Shown piece after piece: positions 8,878 through 20,462 of a stretch of 64,000 nt of DNA (positions are counted from its first letter, which is position 1; each line of letters begins with the position of its first letter). The position numbers and the translations under genes were made by a program. This DNA is from Penicillus capitatus (Eukaryota; Chlorophyta), in contig OZ287700.1 in assembly GCA_965649825.1 (NCBI GenBank), positions 372,001 to 436,000 on the forward strand, written 5' to 3'. The notes below the pieces were generated by a model. The model had not been told where the DNA came from and searched no databases. It saw only the letters and a program-made list of their open reading frames with translations.

Positions 8878-11619
8878 ATGCTACGGGTTGACAGACAGCT
8901 GGTCAAGGGGTCTGAACCTAGTATCTCACAATCATCGTTTATTCTAAAATTGGGAAGGACAGTTTTTCTTACTCCCCTTGAGAGTAGACTTGTAGTTTTA
9001 CCGGTCAGTGTTCACGGGGAAGGGTTGTCTGGTTTGTTTTCTTGCTGTTTTATTCGAGATATCTCGGCCTCTCCGATACTGGGAAAGGGAGGTCGCATAA
9101 CAATCCGGATACATAATTTCTCTGACCGACTAATCACTTTATCGCCGAAGTTAAAGATCGTGCGTGGGGTTTTCTCCGGCACAGGACGATTAAATCACGA
9201 TCTTTCTTTAGTTTCACAACTTCAGTCTGATATTCCAAAGGCATCTGAGCGCCCAGATGTTCTTAAGGAACCTTTCTCCTCAACTTTTTCGACTTGGCTT
9301 TCCCTTTTTCCTTCTTTGTTTGCCAATAATATTGCTGATTACGGTGGTTCACATATCCTACAAACATTGGAGGTCAGGGCCGATGAACTACAATGGCGAG
9401 CACCGATTCCTTTTTCTGATTCGGGATCTCCTCCCTGCATGACCGATTGCTCAATAGAAGCAGCTCGCTCGGAGATCCAATCGCTCCTCACACGAGGAAT
9501 CATTCGAGAGCTGGCTTACTCTGATCGCGGGTTTTTCTCTCCGGTAATTTTCCTGAAAAACCCAGATGGCCGTGTTCGCCTTGTCATAGATTTTCAAAAA
9601 CTGAATCGCTATTCGGAAGTTTGGAACACACATACCCTCGATACCCGCAATGCTGTTCGCAACATTGATCCTTCCTGGCGTTTCTTTACTGTCTTGGACC
9701 TCCGCGATGGTTATTTTCACATCCCAGTGGATTCTTCCCTTAGCGCTTTGTTCTGTTTTTCCTGTTTTGGTCGCCGATTTCAGTTTGTTACTCTCCCTCA
9801 GGGTTGGGCATCGAGTGCCGGGTTTTTCAATGACCGTGTACGCCGCATTTTAGGGGCCACTTCTGCATGCACATACTTTGACGACATTATAGTCGGGGGA
9901 CGAGATCGTAAAACGCACGATCGCAACCTCCACACTGTCCTATCCGTTTTACAAGATGCCGGGATGCACATCAATCCCCAGAAGATTCAGTTTCGTCGTC
10001 CATCGGTGAAGTATTTGGGTTTTTCTGTTTCAGGCGATTCTTATCACCAACGGGCATATATCTCTTCTCAGCTCGCTCAATTACCTGCTGTTACATCAAA
10101 AAAAGGCCTGCAGCGTATTCTGGGGATTTTCACCGCTTGTCGCGGCACTTGTCCTGGACTTGGTCTCGCTATTGCCCCCCTCTATGCTTTCCTCGGTGCC
10201 TCAGTACGCGAGGTGGATTGGTCTTCCGTTCAAGACCTTATTCGATCGGTCGCCGCGGTTCTTCTTCGAAACTCCCTAAGTTTTTTACGCTGTGTCGACT
10301 CACCGGTTTTTCACCTGGAAGTGGACTGGTCCGGTGCCGGTGCAGGCTACCTCTTGTATGCCGGTCATCGTTCTGAACGCCGTCTTCTCGCTACAAATTG
10401 TCGAACGTTGCGTGGGTTTCCAGTCAGTTCCTTTCTTGGAGAGCTTGACGCCATCGTTTGGTGTCTTCAAGATACTATGGCTCTCACAGCCGGTTGTCCG
10501 GTACATGTACACACGGATTCGCTTTCTGCTTTACAAAAACTATCCGCTTGTGACGTATGGTATAAGTCCCGTTCTGATCTCCGCATCGGGCGCCGTCTCG
10601 GCTGGCTCTGGGCTAATTTCCCCCCGAAATCTCGCCTTTTTCTGCATTTCCTGCCTTCCTCCGATAATTATCTCGCTGATTGTCTGTCACGCTGGCCCAC
10701 ATTAGCGCAACGGAAGGAAGTAGACCTGAATGTTGTCAAGAGTGGAAGCGAAAGTATGGAACACTTAAGAAGGATTTCGAAAGCACATGAGGGGCATTGG
10801 GGTGTGCGCAAGACACTCCTAAATTTGAAAAGAGATGGAGGCCCTCTTTGGATAGGAATGGAAAAAGATGTGAGCAGATTCGTCGAAGACTGCTGGGAGT
10901 GTCAGTTGTGGGGCTCGGTACAACACAGGGTGGACTTCGGAATAACGAAGGCAGATAAATTTGGAGACGCAGTAGGGATAGACTTTGCCGGGCCTTTGCC
11001 AACGGAAGATTCTGAACAACCACGTTTTATTCTACTCATGGTAGATTACCTTTCCCGATGGGTTGAGGCATGGGCATGCCTGAGACCAAACAGCGAAGCG
11101 GCAGTCAAAGCTTTAAAAAAGTGGAAACAAAAGAACGGCGAAATTCGCATGCTGGTGTCGGATAATGCACAGACCTGGCACTCCAGGGATGTAAGCCGAT
11201 GGTGCGCGGAAAATGGAGTGACTCAGAGACTCACAGCGAGCTACATGCCGAAGTCAAATGGCATGTGCGAGAGACAGATCGGGATACTGAAGGGGAGATT
11301 GAAAAGGATGGCTGCTAAGCCGTGTGACTGGAGAAGACTTCTCCCAAAGGCTGTGCGAATCATGAACCATTCTGTCAATGAGACAACGTTACACAGCGCT
11401 ACAGAGCTGAAAGACGGTATTGCGCGAGATGGAAAGAGAGTAGTCAAAGGAGTCCAGGAGAAGTGGATCGCTGAGGCACTGGAGAGAACAAGAAGACAAC
11501 AGTGGCATTCAAACGAGGTCAGAAGGAGGAAATATGGCAGCAGAAGACAGCTTCGGATTGGAGATCACGTTCTAAAGCCAAGAGCCAACGCAGATGCGGG
11601 AACCTTTCTTCCACCGTGA
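8878..11619 (+). CDS. pol: Pol polyprotein of element 1: reverse transcriptase, RNase H, integrase
   Basis: The frame is open from 8788, but the first ATG is at 8878, giving 913 residues. Reverse transcriptase motifs are VRLVIDFQKLN, FTVLDLRDGYFHIP, LPQGWASS and the catalytic TYFDDIIVGG. RNase H shows HLEVDWSGAGAGYLLY, GELDAIVW and VHTDSLSAL. Integrase has an HHCC zinc site (HEGHWGVRKT ... CWECQ) and the DDE catalytic triad at GIDFAGPL, LVSDNAQTW and NGMCERQIG. The sense strand is pyrimidine-rich across the RT-RNase H part (about 8890-10720) but purine-rich in gag and integrase. The stop is 141 bp before the 3' LTR. All key residues are intact, so this may be active. Confidence 0.92.
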   Translation: MLRVDRQLVKGSEPSISQSSFILKLGRTVFLTPLESRLVVLPVSVHGEGLSGLFSCCFIRDISASPILGKGGRITIRIHNFSDRLITLSPKLKIVRGVFSGTGRLNHDLSLVSQLQSDIPKASERPDVLKEPFSSTFSTWLSLFPSLFANNIADYGGSHILQTLEVRADELQWRAPIPFSDSGSPPCMTDCSIEAARSEIQSLLTRGIIRELAYSDRGFFSPVIFLKNPDGRVRLVIDFQKLNRYSEVWNTHTLDTRNAVRNIDPSWRFFTVLDLRDGYFHIPVDSSLSALFCFSCFGRRFQFVTLPQGWASSAGFFNDRVRRILGATSACTYFDDIIVGGRDRKTHDRNLHTVLSVLQDAGMHINPQKIQFRRPSVKYLGFSVSGDSYHQRAYISSQLAQLPAVTSKKGLQRILGIFTACRGTCPGLGLAIAPLYAFLGASVREVDWSSVQDLIRSVAAVLLRNSLSFLRCVDSPVFHLEVDWSGAGAGYLLYAGHRSERRLLATNCRTLRGFPVSSFLGELDAIVWCLQDTMALTAGCPVHVHTDSLSALQKLSACDVWYKSRSDLRIGRRLGWLWANFPPKSRLFLHFLPSSDNYLADCLSRWPTLAQRKEVDLNVVKSGSESMEHLRRISKAHEGHWGVRKTLLNLKRDGGPLWIGMEKDVSRFVEDCWECQLWGSVQHRVDFGITKADKFGDAVGIDFAGPLPTEDSEQPRFILLMVDYLSRWVEAWACLRPNSEAAVKALKKWKQKNGEIRMLVSDNAQTWHSRDVSRWCAENGVTQRLTASYMPKSNGMCERQIGILKGRLKRMAAKPCDWRRLLPKAVRIMNHSVNETTLHSATELKDGIARDGKRVVKGVQEKWIAEALERTRRQQWHSNEVRRRKYGSRRQLRIGDHVLKPRANADAGTFLPP

Positions 11620-11760
11620 GATAATGAACCGTGTACTGTGATGGAGCCAATTGGTACACGCATGTGGTTGATCAAGGGGATGTTGAGCGGAAGAATATAT
11701 AAGACACATGATGATCAATTAAGGCAGATTCCACAGATGACCACAGCGCAGCTGGAAGCG

Positions 11761-11902
11761 TGTAGAAAGCGGATATCGGTCGAAAGGGACGAGGTCACAT
11801 CATGAGTTTAAATGGTGATGCGTGAACCACTGTTGTAGCACTTTCGACAGACGCTAAGATCTTTTGTAAGACGAACTCGTTTCTGCTTACGGACGTTTAA
11901 CA
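11761..11902 (+). repeat. 3' LTR of element 1
   Basis: 142 bp, base-for-base the same as 7108-7249, followed by the ATGAC target-site duplication at 11903-11907. Confidence 0.95.
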
Positions 11903-11929
11903 ATGACAGACAAGACAACATGCCACATT

Positions 11930-14900
11930 CTAATTGTCACCGAGACGTTCAAGCATTTCGTCCGCTCCTCTCAAGTAAGGCAAAGCTTCATTGCCCCTTC
12001 CAATTCCGACCAAACAGTTCGCATAGTTTCTAATGCAACGTTCGATGTCCGGATGGTCCGCGTCGCCGTAAAGGCGCTCACACATCTCCAGAGCCCGCTT
12101 GAAGAGCGGCAATGCTTCGTTGATTCTTCCCGCAACTTTTAGCACATGAGCATAGTTATTGACGCAACGGAAGACGTCCGGGTGGTCCGCGTCGCCGTAA
12201 AGGCGCTCACACATCTCCAGAGCCCGCTTGAAGAGCGGCAATGCTTCGTTGATTCTTCCCGCATCTTTTAGCACTTCAGCATAGTTCCCGATGGACAAAA
12301 CGAGGGACGGATGGTCCGCGCCGCCGTAAAGGCGTTCACACATATCCAGAGATTGCTTGAAGAGCGGCAATGCTTCGTTGTTTCTATCCGCAACTTTTAG
12401 CACATGAGCATAGTTATTGACGCAACGGAAGACGTCCGGGTGGTCCGCGTCGCCGTAAAGGCGCTCACACATCTCCAGAGATTGCTTGAAGAGCGGCAAT
12501 GCTTCGTTGATTCTTCCCGCATCTTTTAGCACGTCAGCATAGTTCCCGATGGACAAAACGAGGGACGGATGGTCCGCGCCGCCGTAAAGGCGTTCACACA
12601 TCTCTAGAGATTGCTTGAAGAGCGGCAATGCTTCGTTGATTCTACCCGCAACTTTTAGCACATGAGCATAGTTATTGACGCAACGGAAGACGTCCGGGTG
12701 GTCCGCGTCGCCGTAAAGGCGCTCACACATCTCCAGAGCCCGCTTGAAGAGCGGCAATGCTTCGTTGATTCTTCCCGCATCTTTTAGCACTTCAGCATAG
12801 TTCCCGATGGACAAAACGAGGGACGGATGGTCCGCGTCGCCGTAAAGGCGTTCACACATCTCCAGAGATTGCTTGAAGAGCGGCAATGCTTCGTTGATTC
12901 TTCCCGCAACTTTTAGCACATGAGCATAGTTATTGACGCAACGGAAGACGTCCGGGTGGTCCGCGTCGCCGTAAAGGCGCTCACACATCTCCAGAGCCCG
13001 CTTGAAGAGCGGCAATGCTTCGTTGTTTCTACCCGCATCTTTTAGCACTTCAGCAATGTTCCCGATAGACAAAACGAGGTCCGGATGGTCCGCGTCGCCG
13101 TAAAGGCGTTCACACATCTCCAGAGCCCGCTTGAAGAGCGGCAATGCTTCGTTGTTTCTACCTGCAACTTTATGCCCAAGGGCATAGTTATTGACGCAAC
13201 GTAAAACGTCCGGGTGGTCCGCGTCGCCGTAAAGGCGTTCACACATCTCCAGAGATTGCTTGAAGAGCGGCAATGCTTCGTTGATTCTTCCCGCATCTTT
13301 TAGCACGTCAGCATAGTTCCCGATGGACAAAACGAGGGACGGATGGTCCGCGCCGCCGTAAAGGCGTTCACACATATCCAGAGATTGCTTGAAGAGCGGC
13401 AATGCTTCGTTATTTCTACCCGCAACTTTATGCCCAAGGGCATAGTTATTGACGCAACGGAAGACGTCCGGGTGGTCCGCGTCGCCGTAAAGGCGCTCAC
13501 ACATCTCCAGAGCCCGCTTGTAGAACGGCAATGCTTCGTTGATTCTTCCCGCATCTTTTAGCACTTCAGCATAGTTCCCGATGGACAAAACGAGGGACGG
13601 ATGGTCCGCGCCGCCGTAAAGGCGTTCACACATCTCCAGAGCCCGCTTGTAGAGCGGCAATGCTTCGTTGATTCTTCCCGCAACTTTTAGCACATGAGCA
13701 TAGTTATTGACGCAACGGAAGACGTCCGGGTGGTCCGCGTCGCCGTAAAGGCGCTCACACATCTCCAGAGCCCGCTTGTAGCGCGGCAATGCTTCGTCGA
13801 TTCTTCCCGCATCTTTTAGCACTTCAGCATAGTTCCCGATGGACAAAACGAGGGACGGATGGTCCGCGCCGCCGTAAAGGCGTTCACACATCTCCAGAGA
13901 TTGCTTGAAGAGCGGCAATGCTTCGTTGATTCTTCCCGCAACTTTTAGCACATGAGCATAGTTATTGACGCAACGGAAGACGTCCGGGTGGTCCGCGTCG
14001 CCGTAAAGGCGCTCACACATCTCCAGAGCCCGCTTGTAGAGCGGCAATGCTTCGTCGATTCTTCCCGCATCTTTTAGCACTTCAGCATAGTTCCCGATAG
14101 ACAAAACGAGGGACGGGTGGTCCGCACCGCCGTAAAGGCGCTCACACATCTCCAGAGCCCGCTTGAAGAGCGGCAATGCTTCGTTGTTTCTACCCGCAAC
14201 GTTATGCCCAGCGGCATAGTTATTGACGCAACGTAAAACGTCCGGGTGGTCCGCACCGCCGTAAAGGCGTTCACACATCTCCAGAGCCCGCTTGAAGAGC
14301 GGCAATGCTTCGTTGTTTCCACCCGCATCTTTTAGCACTTCAGCAATGTTCCCGATAGACAAAACGAGGTCCGGATGGTCCGCGTCGCCGTAAAGGCGTT
14401 CACACATCTCCAGAGCCCGCTTGAAGAGCGGCAATGCTTCGTTATTTCTACCCGCAACTTTATGCCCAAGGGCATAGTTATTGACGCAACGTAAAACGTC
14501 CGGGTGGTCCGCGTCGCCGTAAAGGCGCTCACACATCTCCAGAGCCCGCTTGAAGAGCGGCAATGCTTCGTTGTTTCTACCCGCATCTTTTAGCACTTCA
14601 GCAATGTTCCCGATAGACAAAACGAGGTCCGGATGGTCCGCGTCGCCGTAAAGGCGTTCACACATCTCCAGAGCCCGCTTGAAGAGCGGCAATGCTTCGT
14701 TGTTTCTACCTGCAACTTTATGCCCAAGGGCATAGTTATTGACGCAACGTAAAACGTCCGGGTAGTCCGCGTCGCCGTAAAGGCGTTCACACATCTCCAG
14801 AGCCCGCTTGAAGAGCGGCAATGCTTCGTTATTTCTACCCGCAACTTTATGCCCAGCGGCATAGTTATTGACGCAACGTAAAACGTCCGGGTGGTCCGCA

Positions 14901-17900
14901 CCGCCGTAAAGGCGCTCACACATCTCCAGAGCCCGCTTGTAGAACGGCAATGCTTCGTTGATTCTTCCCGCATCTTTTAGCACTTCAGCATAGTTCCCGA
15001 TGGACAAAACGAGGGACGGATGGTCCGCGCCGCCGTAAAGGCGTTCACACATCTCCAGAGCCCGCTTGTAGAGCGGCAATGCTTCGTTGATTCTTCCCGC
15101 AACCTTATGTCCAAGGGCATAGTTATTGACGCAACGTAAAACGTCCGGGTGGTCCGCGTCGCCGTAAAGGCGTTCACACATCTCCAGAGCCCGCTTGAAG
15201 AGCGGCAATGCTTCGTTGTTTCTACCCGCATCTGTTAGCAATCCAGCATAGTTCCCGATGGACATAGCGAGGTCCGGATGGTCCGCACCGCCGAAAAGGC
15301 GCTCACACATTTTGAGGGCTCTGTGAGCATACGATATAGATTCTCGGAACATGCACATCTCTTTGTAGGCCTCTGACATATGTTCGAGTAACTTGAGTTC
15401 TGTGCGATGTTCCTTGCAGTTTTCGCAGCTTTCTTGGAGCGGCAACCCGTTTCGTGCGAGCGATGTCCACAGTTCTCGGTTTGAACGGTCGGTTCTCCAC
15501 TCGCCGATGTATCGGCTGATTGAATCCACTATGATGTCGACGTGATCTCTAATTGTATTCCTTTTTTGTTCTTCGGATTGTTGAGTCTGGCTGGAACTGC
15601 TTTCATCGATGTTGATGAGGAGCTGTTTGACTAGGAGTTGCGTCTCTGCGTGCATGTGGATCTGGTTCGTTTTTTTGTCCCACGAGACATGAGAGAAACG
15701 CTCAAGGAGCTTTATGGAGTTTTCCGTCTTTGTCCGCGATGGCTCATCCTCGAGTTCGTGCCACTTGTACACCCAATCGACGGGCACTCCGTTTGGATCG
15801 AGAAGAGCCAGCTTGGCGAGGAGATCGAGCGAGCGCGGGCCCAAGTCGTTGGGTTCTTTCGAGATCTTTCGCACGCTCGAGTTGAATACGAAGACCATTC
15901 CAGTTGCGACTTCGCCGCTTCGCGTCGCGGAGAGCTTTGCTATCGTTTCGGCTTCCTGCGGTGTGAGTTTGTACCGCAGCATACGTTGCACCCATTCGCC
16001 GGGTTTCCAAACATCTTCGTCCCTCATCACGGAGAAGAACTGCGCGAGGGCCAGCGGAGTGCGAGGCAGCAGATCCATCAAATCGTCCAGATCCTTCGAC
16101 CGCAGTGACTTGGCACACTCAAATTTCTTCGCTAGAATCAGCGCTTCGACTTCGTCGAGCGGCTCGAGTCGAATCGCGCTGCTCTCCCACTCACTCGCTC
16201 CGCACTCTCTCGTCGTGACGATGACGTGTGCCCCTGCCGACGGAACGTACTCGCGAATCAGCTCGAGGTTCGGTGCGTCGTCGAAGACGTACAGACAGCG
16301 CGATCTTCCGAGCTTCTGTTGAACGCGTTTGACCAGCTCTGGCGTGTCGTCGTCCGTGGGAATTTGCAAATATTCCGCGATCTGCAAGAACGCGGCAGTA
16401 ATGCTCTCCCTCGAACCTGAAGGAATCCAGAACTCGTCGTCGTAGCTGTGTTTGCTCCTGAAATGATCGAACGCCTTTATCGCGAGCTGAGTCTTTCCGA
16501 TGCCGCCCGGGCCTGCGACGACCTTCGCGACAACGGACTCGGCGCTTGCTGTGAATGCTTCGACGATTTCGCTCAGTTCGTCCTTTCTCCCGGCGAAGTA
16601 GCGGACAATGTCAGGCGAAGCCAAAGAGTGTTTCTTCTTCGTCTGCAGGCGATCTTCGGTCGTCGGTGCAGACAGTTCGTCTTCGAGGCCCTTCCACACT
16701 CGAAGAAACAGTTCGTTGCCGGATGTCTTGTCTTCGCCGGACGAGACCAAATCGATCTCTTCCTCCTCTTTCTTCTCCCTCCCCCAGTCGGACTGCGCTT
16801 CTTCGCATGCCGGGTTATGCACATTCGATATCAGTTTATCCATGGCGTCGTGCGATGCACGCTTTTCGTGCTCGTGACCTCGAGCGCATAACTCCGCAAG
16901 GTTGCCGAGAAGCTCCGAGCAGAGATCGGGGTCGCTGGACCAGTCCCACTCGTCAGTGCGCTCGACGAGGCTTGCTAGAGTCTCGGCGCTCGCTCTGCGG
17001 ACATCTCCGTCCTTCGCGTGGATGGAGAGCATGGTCAACATTTCCACCACGCCGAACCTCAGAGCCTTGCAGTGTTCGGAGTCGGACGCCCTTCCTTCGA
17101 CCACGAGAGAGGACAGCATCTCGCTGAACACTTCGAAAGCGGACGGATCTTCCATGGCCGCGAAGTGCGCGGTGTTGAGCGCATGGAGGCACGAGAGCCA
17201 GTGATCCTCCCAAACGACTTCGCCGCGCCTCGCTTGATGCATCGCTTGCACCATCGCTTGTAGCCGGACCTGTTGCAGCGCCCTCGCCACGGACTCCGCA
17301 TTCCCGAGATCGAAATCTAGATGCACCGCTTTTCGCACCGCTTGATGGATGCCCGCCGTGCCGTAGAGGAGCCCGACAACGCGTTTTGCGTTACTCGCAT
17401 TGTGGGCGCCACGCTTGGAGAACTTAGAAGATGTCAAGCTGTGCCGAACCAGCATCGCTTCGTACTTCATCGGGTAGTACCTCGCGACGTCGATCACCTT
17501 CCGACAACAGTCCTCGAACTTGGCGTGCAATCCTTCAGGATCGTCCGGATCCAAATCGTCCAATCCGACGTCGCCAAGGATCCTTAAGCACTCGTGCACA
17601 GCGTGCAGGGCGCTGCATTGTGCGGGAAACGTCTTTCTCGAGAAGCTCGCCTTTTCTGGATCGAGCTCATCTAGTAGGAAGTTGGCGAGCCGAACAAGAC
17701 AGCCCGGATCGTCCTCGAAGAGCTCGGCTTCGACAGTCTGAAGCGTGAGTTCAATCGCCTCCGTGAGATATCTGTTGTTGGGAGCGTCGGCACACAGCTT
17801 GTCGCGGACGCTGCCGAAGAAGTCTTTGAGGAGAGGCACGTGTTCGCGGTCAGCGCTGTCGAGGCCGCACAGAGCAAGACACTCACGGACCACCGCCCCT

Positions 17901-19280
17901 CCATTGTCCGTCGCTTCTCCGACGTGCATGTCTTTGAAGGCGCAGAGGACCCTCCTTATGACTACTGCTGGTGCAAGTCTCAGCACGGCGTCGTCCGCCT
18001 CGTTGAACGCTTTCACCACTTGTTCCAGGTTCTGGTACGGCGACCCTTCGTCGAGAATCCTCTGGACGAGGAATCGATCCACTGACGTTAAATCCCTTTG
18101 TATCACCGAACGAGAGGTGCTGCCTTCGGCCGGAGTCTGATGCCCGAGTGCATCGCTGCTGGATGAGGGTTCCCCGTCTCCGCCGCCCCGAAGTCCGAGA
18201 TCTCCCAAGAAGATGAATCTCTCCGCGCCGCGAGTTGGATCAGACACAATGTGAATGCGGCGACGTGCAGCACTCCGCGGCAGACGGGCCAGTCGTCGCG
18301 TTGCCTCCTCCGGGTCTGAGAAGCCCTTGCAGAAAAGCGGAACCGTTGTAGTCTTGGAGAACGGTCCCTTTCGCTCCACAATCCTCCCCGCAAACTTCTC
18401 ACCTACTCGAAAGATCTGGACGAGGCCAGTACCCTCGATCTCAAGCTCGCAGACTTCCTCAGAGTCTCCCTGAGTAGAAAGCTGAAAGCTAGAACATGAA
18501 GAAGAAGAGAGCACTTGTATGCGTGCGCGAGGAGTCTGGGAGCGAGGCAGTTCTGCCCGATAGAAAGACGATCGAGGCACGTGAACCGAGGAGAGGTTCC
18601 TAGCCGTCGTGCCCCGCCGCTGCACGAGCGATTCGCCTCGTGAAGTCAATTCACGGTCGTGTCCTTTGAAGAAGACGTCTGGTGAGGCCTCCCAGCGGCG
18701 GCGATAGTGGGACGAGCGTAAGGGAAACGTCCTGGCGACACTGACAGGATCCCACATCTATCGAATGTGACATTGAAACACGAGTCTTCGGCAGAGAGTT
18801 CGTCACCTTTGAAGCTGTGTAGAAGCTGAATTGGCTCGAACCCGGTGTGCATTCCCTGTGTCGAAGGCCCTGATGGACAGCATGCAACTCTGATAGCAGG
18901 TTTCGAACAGTCGGCGATTACCTGGACCGGACGAGGCAGTTTGCGGCGCTCGCCGTCAACCACCTTCGTCCCTTCGGAGATTTCCATCCGGTAAGGCTTC
19001 CAGTCCGCGTCCGCTACCGGCGCCGTCGTACGGATTCCGGTCGACACGCCTCTATCAGTAGTCGGCGAACGTACGCACTGGAGGCGCGAAGTCGTGGACG
19101 AGCATGCGGATGTGTCAGGGACCTTACCGGTTTTACAAATCTGCAGTACTCTCCTTCTTTGCCTGACCATTCGGACGTTTTCCCGGAGGAGAGAGAACCG
19201 TCGCGCATTTTGCCGATGCGCGGCGACGCGCCGTTGCTCTCGGCGACGTTGCGAAGAAGATGAGGTGTACGATTCTTCAT
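11930..19280 (-). CDS. NB-ARC ATPase with 26 C-terminal TPR units, arm A, 2399 aa
   Basis: Exons are 19280-19128, 19077-18922, 18869-18807 and 18757-11930. Introns (50, 52 and 49 bp) start GTAAGG, GTAATC and GTGACG; all are phase 0 and conserved in the arm B copy. The N-terminal about 850 residues hold a region with no family I recognise, including a conserved block around LVQIFRVGEKFAG and then mostly helical sequence. The NB-ARC module follows: Walker A GPGGIGKTQ, kinase-2 RCLYVFDDAPN, RNBS-B HVIVTTRE and LPRTPLALAQ. The last about 1,120 residues are kinesin-light-chain-type TPRs. NB-ARC proteins are nucleotide switches in receptors that sense ligands or danger; a recognition role here is inference. 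The frame is intact. A homologous leader upstream of 19280 has an in-frame stop near 19405, so MKNRTPHLL is taken as the start. Confidence 0.88.
11960..15310 (-). repeat. 129-bp tandem array, 26 TPR units (arm A)
   Basis: The MCER codons recur exactly every 129 bp from 15310 to 12085 (25 intervals). Unit consensus is ALPLFKRALEMCERLYGDAD and then HPD or HPS. Two alternating sub-types are seen in much of the array: one with SLVLSIGNYAEVLKDAGRI and one with DVFRCVNNYAHVLKVAGRI, making a 258-bp higher-order unit. Confidence 0.95.
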
Positions 19281-19985
19281 GGCAAGAGGTTCGGATTTGA
19301 CTGCGCGAACACGTCCTGGTGTTCTTGGAAATGAAACACGTAAACAGAGAAACTCAGATAGATGGTACGGATACTCTGCTGGCAGGATGATTGCGCAATC
19401 GGCGCAATGCGCCTAATGAAACAAATCGAAAGTGCTCATGCGCAGTTGACTGCTGAGCGATCGTCGAGGACGTCGACGATGAGCCTGTGGGCTATGGAGG
19501 GCATCATGCTACTTGCATCGGTTTAGAGTATCAGTCGCCGCCGAAGCAGATCCTTTTAACGCTGATGGAGGCTTCGCATGTTTGGGAACACTCGAGATGC
19601 AGTCTGGGAATCGTCAGAGTGGAGAAGAATGTAATGCTTTAGCCATCCGCGAATGGGCAGTCTCGAGCGCAAAGCAAAGAAGCCGAGTGTGGACGCTTCG
19701 TCGCAGCGCACGATGTGGTCGCGTGGAGTGGACGACGGACGAAAGCTCACGGATCCGAAGCATCCTGCGCTTCTCACACGTCGAAGAGCTCATTAGTTTT
19801 GCATTTCACCGTCCTATGGCAAACGCGGCAGAGAGGCACAGCAGATACATCGTCCAGCACTGTTTCCTACTGATGTACGCGGTTCAAGCGTCGAATGGGT
19901 GAAGGAGAAGGATCTCCGGATCAACGACTCTCCAAATCCGGGAGTATTGCGGCAGGAAAGCCGACAAAGGGATACTGAAGATACG

Positions 19986-20462
19986 TCTCGGAACAAACAA
20001 AAAGACAGACGCGATCATACGATTCTGGTTCTTTAGTGTCGTTTGGTAATAACTTTGTATAGCAGTCCGCCCACGACCGATGTGAGCTCTCCCCAACTGA
20101 CATTAGGCATTTCAGAATGTGATTTGTAATTTCAACTGCGTTGCTGCAAAACAATGGACAGGCTCTTTTTAGCCTAAAAGAATTCGATCGTTTAGTTGCA
20201 AGAAGACTCTCGAAATTTATCAATTTCTTTCAGACCGATGACATCTCTCCGAGGGATTAGGACACATCGATACTGATAACTGTGTCGAGTAGTTATGGCG
20301 AGGAAGAAACTAGAGTCTCAGTCAAAGACAAAGTGCTACTACTCCTCTGTCTTCAGACGTTGACAACGAGATCTCACAAAGCAGACCCGTGTTTGAGATA
20401 CTTTCGCAGAACTTTGGACTGTCAAATCATGATCCACGACAAGAGAGAAGCCATTGGATATC
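19986..20462. other. Spacer between arm A and the Gemin5-like gene
   Basis: About 480 bp without a supportable gene. It is AT-richer than neighbouring genes and lies downstream of the Gemin5-like stop and upstream of the arm A duplicated block. Confidence 0.5.

Larger units (their letters stand above)
7108..11902 (+). mobile_element. Ty3/gypsy-like LTR retrotransposon, element 1 (complete, recent)
   Basis: The element is 4795 bp with 142-bp LTRs that are identical by eye and a 5-bp ATGAC target-site duplication. The order gag, protease, reverse transcriptase, RNase H, integrase is that of Ty3/gypsy (Metaviridae). Coding lies in three overlapping or adjacent frames: gag in frame 1, zinc knuckle and protease in frame 2, pol in frame 1. 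It sits in the 3' flank of the arm A NB-ARC-TPR gene in opposite orientation; the right TSD is 27 bp from that gene's stop codon. Identical LTRs and long open frames mean insertion was recent. No clear polypurine tract is seen before the 3' LTR. Confidence 0.95.
5437..19985 (-). repeat. Arm A of a large inverted segmental duplication
   Basis: Read on the minus strand this block carries the same ordered units as 44.55-62.45 kb on the plus strand: an upstream block with 5' exons, NB-ARC-TPR gene, 3' flank, gene X pieces, then FEN1 on the opposite strand. DNA similarity is visible at both ends. The outer end shares CGTCTACTTGCTTAATGGCTT at the FEN1 5' flank; the inner end shares CATTCGACGCTTGA-like sequence near 19.9 kb. 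Arm A differs by a 4.8-kb LTR element, an internal deletion in FEN1, and four fewer TPR units. The inner boundary is approximate. Confidence 0.85.

Noticed and set aside
13042-15231. Many 84-127 codon open frames in other frames of the TPR array
   Set aside because: They repeat with the same period as the TPR units and are shadows of the real frame.
11960-15310. Regular 129-bp repeats as a possible CRISPR-like or satellite array
   Set aside because: They translate without stops on the minus strand as TPR units in frame with NB-ARC, so they are coding.
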